64,000 nucleotides of DNA, from positions 2,108,001 to 2,172,000 of the forward strand of contig NZ_CP029758.2 of the NCBI RefSeq assembly GCF_004006395.2, given 5' to 3'. A program made the translations under genes and the position numbers. Below, piece after piece: positions 54,562 through 61,466 of the stretch. Numbering within the stretch: position 1 is the stretch's first letter; every line of letters starts with the position of its first letter. Source of the DNA: Clostridium sp. AWRP (lineage in GTDB: Bacteria > Bacillota > Clostridia > Clostridiales > Clostridiaceae). Below the pieces are notes generated by a model that had not been told where the DNA came from, did no database searches, and saw nothing but the letters and a program-made list of their open reading frames with translations.

Positions 54562-56340
54562 ATGGGGCAGCAAATCATGGATATGGATAATATGCAAATT
54601 CTTTTAAATAATTCTAATGTACTTATTATTGATGATTCTTATTACAATGTTAAAATACTTACAGCAATGTTTGAACAGAAGGAATACTGTGTTAAGAATG
54701 CTTCTAGTTATGAATTGGGACTTAAATCTGTAACAGAAAATATACCGGACATAATTTTACTTAAAGTTAATATAGGAAATATATATGGATATGAAATTTG
54801 TGAAAGGTTAAAGGCTAGTTATAAACTTCAGAAAATTCCTGTTATTTTTATCATTGATGAAAATGAACCTATTGATAAAGATAGGGTATTTACAGCTGGA
54901 GCTGCTGATTATATAACTATGCCATTTAATTATAAAGAGGTTACTACACGGGTTGATAATCAGCTAAAGATTAGGGCAATACGGCTTAAAATGAAAGAAA
55001 ACAATGATAATTTGAAAAAACAAGTGTATGAAGGAAAAAGTCAGTTAGAGGAGATAACTGAAGAACTTAAAGAATTTAATATTATGCTGGAAGAAGAAAT
55101 TACTGAACGTACAAAAACTGAAGAGGCATTAAGAGAAAGTGAGAGAAAATTTAGATATTCCATAGAAGAAGCTCCAGTTCCCGTAATGATGTATACCCAA
55201 GATGGGGAAGTATTAAAGATCAATAGAACATGGAGTGATATTACAGGATATACTATTGCAGATATTCCTACAATATCTAAATTGGCAGAAATATCAGATG
55301 TATTTAAAAAAGATATACACAAGTTATCAAATTTTAGTGAAAAGCAAAGCAGTGGTGAGTATTCTGTAAAGACAAAGCATGGTAATATACGGATATGGGA
55401 TTTTTACTTAGCTTGTATTGGGAAATTGACTGATAGACGAAATATGTTAATAGCAGTGGCTGTAGATGTAACCGAAAAAAGATGTATGGAACAATTGCAA
55501 AAAAACATAGAAAAGGAGAAAATTAGGCTAAGTGAGATTAAAAAGTATGACAGAATGAAAACAGACTTTTTTGCTAACATTTCTCATGAACTTAGGACCC
55601 CCATTAATGTTATATTTTCAGCTATACAGGTGTACAAACTTAAGTTAAAGGAATGTACTTGTGAGAATCCATGTTCAGATAGATATAAATATATAAAAGT
55701 AATGGAACAAAATTGCTATCGCCTTTTAAGGCTAGTAAATAATTTAATTGACATAACGAAAATAGATTCGGGATACTTTAGTATAAATGAAGTCAATTAT
55801 AATATAGTAAGCCTTATAGAAGATACGACTCTTTCTATAGCTGACTATATAAAAAGCAAAGGATTATCTGTAGTATTTGATACGGATGTAGAAGAAAAAG
55901 TTATAGCCTGTGATCCGGGAGAAATAGAGAGAATTATGTTGAATTTGCTATCAAATGCTATAAAATTTACTCCCCGCGGTGGAAAGATTATGGTTAGTAT
56001 AGAAGATGGCAAGAAAAGTATTGCTATAAAGGTAAAAGATACAGGCAAGGGCATTCCTAAAGAAAAGTTAAATTCCATATTTGAACGATTTGTACAAGTT
56101 GATAAATCGCTTGCAAGAGAGAATGAAGGAAGTGGAATAGGGCTTTCACTAGTAAAAGCTTTAGTAGAATTACATGGTGGAACTATATCAGTAAAAAGTA
56201 GGGAAGGTTATGGCAGCGAATTTATCATTCATATTCCATGCAAATTAGTTGATGGTAAAGCTTCTAGTAAGAACGAATACGGTATAGAAAAAGATTACAC
56301 TGAGAAAATCAATTTAGAGTTTTCTGACATATATAATTAA
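54562..56340 (+). CDS. Hybrid histidine kinase with degenerate receiver domain (REC-PAS-HisKA-HATPase)
   Basis: A 592-residue cytosolic sensor kinase. Order: receiver (about 18-138), coiled coil (145-190), PAS (about 195-305), HisKA with FANISHELRTPINV (His342), HATPase with MLNLLSNAIKFT and EGSGIGLSLVKALVE. The receiver has lost its chemistry: the phosphoacceptor Asp is Lys (LLKVNI, residue 68), the switch Thr is Ile and the conserved Lys is Met (ITMPFN), while the acidic IDDS pair stays. It therefore probably acts as a dimerisation or FIST-binding module. ATG 54577 is an alternative start. It follows the FIST gene. Confidence 0.9.
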   Translation: MGQQIMDMDNMQILLNNSNVLIIDDSYYNVKILTAMFEQKEYCVKNASSYELGLKSVTENIPDIILLKVNIGNIYGYEICERLKASYKLQKIPVIFIIDENEPIDKDRVFTAGAADYITMPFNYKEVTTRVDNQLKIRAIRLKMKENNDNLKKQVYEGKSQLEEITEELKEFNIMLEEEITERTKTEEALRESERKFRYSIEEAPVPVMMYTQDGEVLKINRTWSDITGYTIADIPTISKLAEISDVFKKDIHKLSNFSEKQSSGEYSVKTKHGNIRIWDFYLACIGKLTDRRNMLIAVAVDVTEKRCMEQLQKNIEKEKIRLSEIKKYDRMKTDFFANISHELRTPINVIFSAIQVYKLKLKECTCENPCSDRYKYIKVMEQNCYRLLRLVNNLIDITKIDSGYFSINEVNYNIVSLIEDTTLSIADYIKSKGLSVVFDTDVEEKVIACDPGEIERIMLNLLSNAIKFTPRGGKIMVSIEDGKKSIAIKVKDTGKGIPKEKLNSIFERFVQVDKSLARENEGSGIGLSLVKALVELHGGTISVKSREGYGSEFIIHIPCKLVDGKASSKNEYGIEKDYTEKINLEFSDIYN

Positions 56341-56379
56341 TTTGAAAGATTATTTTTCGGAAAACTTATAAAAAACATA

Positions 56380-56438
56380 TTGACAAAGATGAAATAATTG
56401 CTAAAATAAAATTAGCACTCAGTTACTATGAGTGCTAA
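56380..56438 (+). promoter_or_regulatory. htpG promoter with CIRCE operator
   Basis: TTGACA (56380-56385), 16 bases and TAAAAT (56402-56407) form the promoter. TTAGCACTC (56412-56420), nine bases and GAGTGCTAA (56430-56438) form an exact CIRCE element, the binding site of the heat-shock repressor HrcA, just downstream of the -10 box. Confidence 0.92.
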
Positions 56439-56464
56439 TAAAAATAATTTAAAGAGGCGTTTTT

Positions 56465-56521
56465 ATGTTCCGATTAATACTTATTTATTCGAAACAAAAG
56501 GAAGTAGTAGGGACGGCTTGA
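56465..56521 (+). CDS. Possible 18-residue leader ORF upstream of htpG
   Basis: ATG at 56465 comes after AAAGAGGCGTTTTT and the frame runs to TGA at 56519. The peptide would be MFRLILIYSKQKEVVGTA. It sits in the roughly 200-base leader between the CIRCE and htpG, before a GC-richer structured-looking stretch. The ribosome site is good and the spacing right, but 18 codons can occur by chance. No family known. Confidence 0.3.
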   Translation: MFRLILIYSKQKEVVGTA

Positions 56522-56628
56522 TTACTGTTAAATAACCGCGCTAACTTACGTTTATAAGCGAGGCTTTCTTAAATTGATTCTATTAAATATAACAAAACGT
56601 TTTTATTGAGATGAAAGGAAATGATAAA

Positions 56629-58503
56629 ATGGCTACAAAACAATTTAAGGCTGAATCCAAGAGATTACTTAATTTAATGATTAATTCTATTTACACAAAT
56701 AAGGAAATATTTTTGAGGGAACTCATATCAAATGCCAGTGATGCAATTGATAAAAGTTATTATCGTTCACTAGTTGATGAAAATGTTAGCTTTAATAAAG
56801 AAGATTTTTATATTAGAATTGCGGCAGATAAGGAAAACAGAACCCTTACTATTACCGATACCGGTATAGGTATGACAAAAGATGAACTTGAAAATAATCT
56901 GGGTACTATTGCCAAAAGTGGTTCCTTTACATTTAAAAATGAAAATGAAGCAAAAGAAGGAGTAGATATCATAGGTCAGTTTGGAGTTGGATTTTACTCT
57001 GCTTTTATGGTGTCAGATTTAGTTACTGTAAAAAGCCGTGCCTTGAATTCAGATGAAGCATACAAATGGGAATCAAAGGGCGTAGAAGGGTATACAATTG
57101 AGCCTTGTGAAAAAAATGAAGTGGGAACTGAAATTACATTAAAAATTAAAGAAAGTACTGATGACGAAAAGTACGATGAATTTTTAGATGAATATAAAAT
57201 AAGATCATTAATTAAAAAATACTCTGATTTTATAAAGTATCCAATTAAAATGATGGTAAAGAAAAGCAAACTAAAAGAAGGTAGCAAGGATGAACATGAA
57301 GACTATTTTGAAGATGAAACTTTAAATAGTATGGTTCCAATTTGGAGAAAAAATAAGAATGAATTGAAGCCTGAAGATTATAATCAATTTTATATGGATA
57401 AACATTTCGGATATGAAAAACCTCTTAAGGTAATTCATTCAAGTGTTGAAGGTGTTGTAAGTTATAATACCTTACTTTTTATTCCAGCTAGAGCACCTTT
57501 TGATTTTTATACTAAGGAATTTGAAAAGGGATTGGAACTTTATTCAAATGGTGTTCTTATAATGGAGAAATGTGGAGATCTTTTACCAGATTACTTTAGC
57601 TTTGTACAGGGACTAGTTGATTCAGCAGATCTTTCACTTAATATTTCAAGAGAACTTTTGCAGCATGATAGGCAGCTTAAATTTATTGCAAAAAAGATAA
57701 AGGAAAAAATTAAAAGTGAACTTTTATTAATGCAGAAAAATGATAGAGAAAAGTATGATGAGTTTTATAAAAACTTTGGGAAACAGCTTAAATATGGTGT
57801 TTATGCTGATTTCGGAAGCAATAAAGATGTACTTCAAGACTTACTCATGTTCTATTCTTCTACAGAGAAAAAGCTTGTAAGCCTTGATGAATATGTTTCC
57901 CGTATGAAGGAAGATCAGAAGTTTATATATTATGCAACTGGTGAAAACATAGATAAAATTGAAAAATTACCACAAACTGAAATTGTTAAGGATAAAGGAT
58001 ATGAAATATTGTACTTTACAGACGAGGTTGACGAATTTGCAATTAAGATGCTTATGAAATACAAGGAAAAGGAATTTAAATCTGTTTCAAGCAAAGATTT
58101 AGGATTTGAATCTAATGACAAGGAAAGTGAAAAGGAAACAAAGGAAAACAAAGAACTGTTTGATTTTATGAAAGAAACATTAAATGGAAAAGTCAAAGAA
58201 GTTAGGGCATCAAACAGATTAAAGACTCATCCTGTTTGCCTTGCAAATGGTGGTGAATTGTCCATTGATATGGAAAAAGTGCTTAATACAATGCCAAACA
58301 ATCAAAATGTAAAAGCAGATAAAATTTTAGAGATAAATACAAACCACCAAATGTTTAAATCAATAAAAGATGCATTTGAAAATGATAAAGATAAACTTAA
58401 AATGCTTTCAAATGTATTATATAATCAGGCACTTATGATTGAAGGACTGCCTGTAGATGATCCTGTGGAATTTGCAAATGATGTTTGCTGTTTGATTAAG
58501 TAA
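56629..58503 (+). CDS. htpG: Molecular chaperone HtpG (Hsp90)
   Basis: A 624-residue bacterial Hsp90, the same length as E. coli HtpG. The N-terminal ATPase has [14 protein letters not shown] (Glu and Asn of the nucleotide pocket), [19 protein letters not shown] and [13 protein letters not shown]; the middle domain has the IKM/WRKN strands and the catalytic-loop NISRELLQ; the C-terminal dimer domain closes the protein. ATG at 56629 follows AAAGGAA; an upstream ATG at 56611 is too close to that site. The CIRCE and leader upstream put it under HrcA heat-shock control. Confidence 0.97.
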   Translation: MATKQFKAESKRLLNLMINSIYTNKEIFLRELISNASDAIDKSYYRSLVDENVSFNKEDFYIRIAADKENRTLTITDTGIGMTKDELENNLGTIAKSGSFTFKNENEAKEGVDIIGQFGVGFYSAFMVSDLVTVKSRALNSDEAYKWESKGVEGYTIEPCEKNEVGTEITLKIKESTDDEKYDEFLDEYKIRSLIKKYSDFIKYPIKMMVKKSKLKEGSKDEHEDYFEDETLNSMVPIWRKNKNELKPEDYNQFYMDKHFGYEKPLKVIHSSVEGVVSYNTLLFIPARAPFDFYTKEFEKGLELYSNGVLIMEKCGDLLPDYFSFVQGLVDSADLSLNISRELLQHDRQLKFIAKKIKEKIKSELLLMQKNDREKYDEFYKNFGKQLKYGVYADFGSNKDVLQDLLMFYSSTEKKLVSLDEYVSRMKEDQKFIYYATGENIDKIEKLPQTEIVKDKGYEILYFTDEVDEFAIKMLMKYKEKEFKSVSSKDLGFESNDKESEKETKENKELFDFMKETLNGKVKEVRASNRLKTHPVCLANGGELSIDMEKVLNTMPNNQNVKADKILEINTNHQMFKSIKDAFENDKDKLKMLSNVLYNQALMIEGLPVDDPVEFANDVCCLIK

Positions 58504-58534
58504 AGAGGAATATGCTGACAAATCTCACCACGTT

Positions 58535-58665
58535 AAAAACTTTTAATAAGTCTAAAGCTGGGCATTTTGAAAATCTAAAGAAGTTTAGCTAAACTCGTAC
58601 CTAAGACATATCTAAGCTTCTAAGACTTTCTAAAATACCCAGCTGACACTTATATAAAAGTTTTT
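58535..58665. repeat. 131-base imperfect inverted repeat after htpG
   Basis: Outer arms AAAAACTTTTAATAAGT (58535-58551) and 58648-58665, inner arms starting AGCTGGG (58556) and ending CCCAGCT (58644). The inner stem continues for about 35 positions with G-T pairs and few mismatches. TTTTT closes the right side. As RNA it is one long hairpin that could end htpG transcription; as DNA it looks like a small mobile or repeated element. Confidence 0.6.
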
Positions 58666-58781
58666 AAATGTGCTTTCAATTTTGGCAGCATATTTCTTAG
58701 CATAATTATGGATGAATTTCTTACGTTAACACTATAGAAAATCTAAAATTTTACATGTGTGAAAGTTGAATTAGTTGTATT

Positions 58782-60026
58782 TTAACCGCAGGAACTAGGG
58801 ACTTTCTGCTTGTTAACCTTTTTGTTGCTATATAAAGATAAAAGTATAACTATAATTAAAAGTGAAATACTCCATAAAGCTGCTTTAAATAACAATAGTG
58901 TAAATGATATAATGAGTATTGAAATTGCAATTTTGAGTTTAATGTTGTGAAGTAATTTAAATCCAGCAGCTAAACCAACTATTGCATTGGATAGAAAAAA
59001 TACGTTAGCACAGGTTACAATCCTGTCCAAACTTAAAAAATTTGCAGCTGCTAGAGATAAAACTACAAGATGTATACATACAAGTGTTACTATGGCATTG
59101 ATGGGACTTCCGTTTTTGGTTACATATGAGAGATAAACGGGTAGCTTATTGTTTGCAGCACGCTTTGCACTCATTCTTGAAACTCCTCCAACTATCATAA
59201 GATAAGTACACATACATAGTCCTGATGCAGCAAGAGTAATTATAGGCAGAGAAAATGAACCAAATAGTGGGGTCATGATTGCTAGTATATCGTGATTGCT
59301 TGAAGATACATTTTGTACAGAAACTGCAACAGTAAAATATAAGCTTATAATAACTATAAGACTGATTGTCATCGCTTTTATAAGTGTCATTTTTGGATTT
59401 TTTATGTCTTCTATATAGTTTCCTATGATTTCCCATCCTATTATTGCCCAAAATAAAAGCAAAAGGGTATATCTAAACTTAGAAAAAGAAAATGATGTTT
59501 CAGGTGCATGTACATTTGAAGCAAAAATCAAGGTATATATGCTTCCACAAAATAATAGTGCAGCTGTGAGTCCTGTTAAAATTAAAGTAAATTTTGCCAG
59601 AGTTTTTACACCGCATATAAGAATTAGAGCACATATAATTTCCATTCCAAATGCAATCATTTCAACTTTAATATTTGAAAATATGCTAAAGCTTTTTAAA
59701 AAGTTTGCAGCTGTAATTAAAACTGCTGTGGGTCCAAAACAAACTGCAGCTGTAAGAAAGTTTGAAGTCAATTCTCGAAAAAAATTTCCAAATGCATTTC
59801 CAACAGCAATTGCAGTGCCTTCATTTCCAGGACTTTTCAAGCTTAGAAATACAAAAACATAGGCAAATATAATGCCAAGCAGCATTATTATAATCCAGGC
59901 TGGTATTGCCCATTTTCCAATCAGCTTGTAGGCAAGAGGTGGTAACAGAACTATTCCTGATCCCAGTACCGGGCCTATTATAAGACCACAAAGTGTTATT
60001 GTTCCAATATTTTTACTCTTATTCAT
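58782..60026 (-). CDS. Amino-acid permease of the APC superfamily
   Basis: A 414-residue transporter with about twelve hydrophobic segments. The N-terminal GTITLCGLIIGPVLGSGIVLLPP is the first broken helix of APC proteins, and LFWAIIGWEIIGNYIEDIKNP is the helix 6 motif with the conserved Glu. The ATG follows AGGAGAAAAC. It is related in fold to YjeM at 10171 but clearly distinct. It is divergent from a LysR regulator, and a dyad lies between them, so it is probably that regulator's target. Substrate unknown. Confidence 0.87.
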   Translation of the reverse strand: MNKSKNIGTITLCGLIIGPVLGSGIVLLPPLAYKLIGKWAIPAWIIIMLLGIIFAYVFVFLSLKSPGNEGTAIAVGNAFGNFFRELTSNFLTAAVCFGPTAVLITAANFLKSFSIFSNIKVEMIAFGMEIICALILICGVKTLAKFTLILTGLTAALLFCGSIYTLIFASNVHAPETSFSFSKFRYTLLLLFWAIIGWEIIGNYIEDIKNPKMTLIKAMTISLIVIISLYFTVAVSVQNVSSSNHDILAIMTPLFGSFSLPIITLAASGLCMCTYLMIVGGVSRMSAKRAANNKLPVYLSYVTKNGSPINAIVTLVCIHLVVLSLAAANFLSLDRIVTCANVFFLSNAIVGLAAGFKLLHNIKLKIAISILIISFTLLLFKAALWSISLLIIVILLSLYSNKKVNKQKVPSSCG

Positions 60027-60172
60027 AAGTTTTCTCCTAATGACATAATATTATTTTTAATAATAGATTCAAAGACGCGTCATAATTAAAACAAGTATAC
60101 TTTTGAAAAAGCTTACCTTAAAAAATTCATTGAATTTCCAATAAATTTATAGTAGCATAAGATTAACTATTA

Positions 60173-60210
60173 ATAAAATTGAATTATTTGAAAGTACAGT
60201 TCAATTTTAT
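60173..60210. promoter_or_regulatory. Candidate LysR operator between permease and regulator
   Basis: ATAAAATTGAA (60173-60183), 16 bases, TTCAATTTTAT (60200-60210): a perfect 11-bp inverted repeat about 20 bases before the lysR start. It fits a LysR-type dimer or tetramer site that controls both divergent genes. Confidence 0.5.
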
Positions 60211-60231
60211 TGAAGTAAGTGGAGGTATGAT

Positions 60232-61107
60232 ATGGAATTTAGAAATCTAAGGACATTTTCTGAAATTGCTCATTTGAAAAGTTATACTAAGGCGGCAAAG
60301 GAACTAGGATATGCCCAGTCTACTATTACGACACAAATTCAACTTTTAGAGGAAGAGCTTGGTGTAAAACTTTTTGAAAAAATTGGAAGAAAAATGCATC
60401 TTACTTCAAAGGGTGAAGTGCTTCTTAAATATGCAGAAAATATAATAAGCCTTACAGAGGAAGCTAAAGAGGCAGTAAGTGATATAGATCTTCCCTGTGG
60501 AATTCTAAAAATAGGGATTGTAGAATCCCTATGTACTATGAGACTCCCAGAATTGCTTAAAAATTATCATATGAAATATCCTGAAGTGGAAGTTATAATT
60601 AAAATAGGTGTTTGTTCAGATTTACGAAGTATGCTTAAAAACAATATAGTTGATTTAGCATTTATATTGGATAAACCAATTGTTGACCCAGATTTGATAT
60701 CTTGTGTGTCCTATAATGAACCAATGATATTTTTAACGTCTCCAGTAAATAGGCTTGCTAGCAAAAGACAAGTTACAATAGAAGATATTAAAGATGAGCC
60801 TTTAATTGTAACGGAAAAAGGGTGCAGCTATAGAAATATTTTTGAGAAAATGTTTCAACAATCAGGTTTAAGACCCAATATAGCCTTGGAAGTTGGAAGT
60901 ATTGAGGCAATTAAGAGCTTTACCATGAGTAATCTTGGAATAACCCTGCTTCCTGTTATGACAGTAAAAAAGGAGCTTGAAAATGGTGAGCTTGTTGGAT
61001 TTGATTTGGATGGTTGTAAATTTAATATGACAACACAAATACTATATCACAAGAACAAATGGGTAACAGCTGCAATGCGAGCAATTATATCAGAAGCTAG
61101 AGGTTAA
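60232..61107 (+). CDS. LysR-family regulator, divergent from the APC permease
   Basis: A 291-residue LysR-type regulator. The helix-turn-helix in residues 1-60 has KSYTKAAKELGYAQSTITTQI, and the effector domain follows from about 88, with KIGIVESLC and IEAIKSFTMSNLGITLLPV. ATG after GTGGAGGT. It is most similar in layout to CysL/CbbR-type proteins; the ligand is unknown. The terminator just past the gene contains its stop codon. Divergence from the permease and the dyad between them suggest control of that permease. Confidence 0.92.
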   Translation: MEFRNLRTFSEIAHLKSYTKAAKELGYAQSTITTQIQLLEEELGVKLFEKIGRKMHLTSKGEVLLKYAENIISLTEEAKEAVSDIDLPCGILKIGIVESLCTMRLPELLKNYHMKYPEVEVIIKIGVCSDLRSMLKNNIVDLAFILDKPIVDPDLISCVSYNEPMIFLTSPVNRLASKRQVTIEDIKDEPLIVTEKGCSYRNIFEKMFQQSGLRPNIALEVGSIEAIKSFTMSNLGITLLPVMTVKKELENGELVGFDLDGCKFNMTTQILYHKNKWVTAAMRAIISEARG

Positions 61108-61147
61108 ACAACAAAAGATAGTAGATTTTGTTGCTTAACCTCTAGCT
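61095..61147. terminator. Terminator at the end of lysR
   Basis: A 22-bp stem, left arm 61095-61116 and right arm 61126-61147, with one mismatch and a 9-base loop. It includes the lysR stop codon and overlaps the end of the minus-strand kinase remnant by two bases. Confidence 0.75.
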
Positions 61148-61352
61148 ATTCAATTTTCAGATCGACCTTTACTATTATTGGGTATTCAGGAATATTTATG
61201 CCATAATCCAATCCTTTTTTCTGGAAAATAGGTATCCAGTCTTTTAATATATTTCTTGTCAATTCTGAGATTTCAAAAGTTTGAATAGAAAAAGTTTCTT
61301 CATTTTTTAAACTGAAATAATTTGTATCTAATAAAAAACTATTGATTTCCAT
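61146..61352 (-). pseudogene. Histidine kinase remnant (68 residues)
   Basis: The frame reads like the piece between HisKA and the HATPase of a BaeS-type sensor kinase: FSIQTFEISELTRNILKDWI, then IFQKKGLDYGINIPEYPI and VKVD, where an intact kinase would go on into the ATP-binding core. It stops right after that and has no recognisable N-terminal part or ribosome site. It is best explained as the remains of a two-component kinase, possibly one that once served the adjacent RND efflux gene. Confidence 0.6.
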
Positions 61353-61424
61353 GTAAAATAATGCTACAATTTAACCTATATTAATATTTAACACACATTA
61401 AATATTAATATAGGTTAAATTGTA
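61342..61424 (+). promoter_or_regulatory. RND gene promoter with perfect 27-bp inverted repeat
   Basis: TTGATT (61342-61347), a 17-base spacer and TACAAT (61365-61370) make a promoter. The -10 box is the first six bases of a perfect inverted repeat: left arm 61365-61391, right arm 61398-61424 (27 bp each), 6-base loop CACACA. Transcription would begin in the left arm, so a repressor bound here would block it, or the RNA would start with a long hairpin. Confidence 0.65.
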
Positions 61425-61466
61425 ATGAGTGCTAAACATTAACAACTTTATGCTAGGAGGATAAAA

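Noticed and set aside
59425..59862. 145-residue plus-strand frame inside the APC permease
   Set aside because: It is antisense to a clear membrane transporter, and the apparent protein is the complement of its helices.
61427..61435. GAGTGCTAA, identical to half of a CIRCE
   Set aside because: The matching TTAGCACTC half is missing at the right distance, so this is not an HrcA site.
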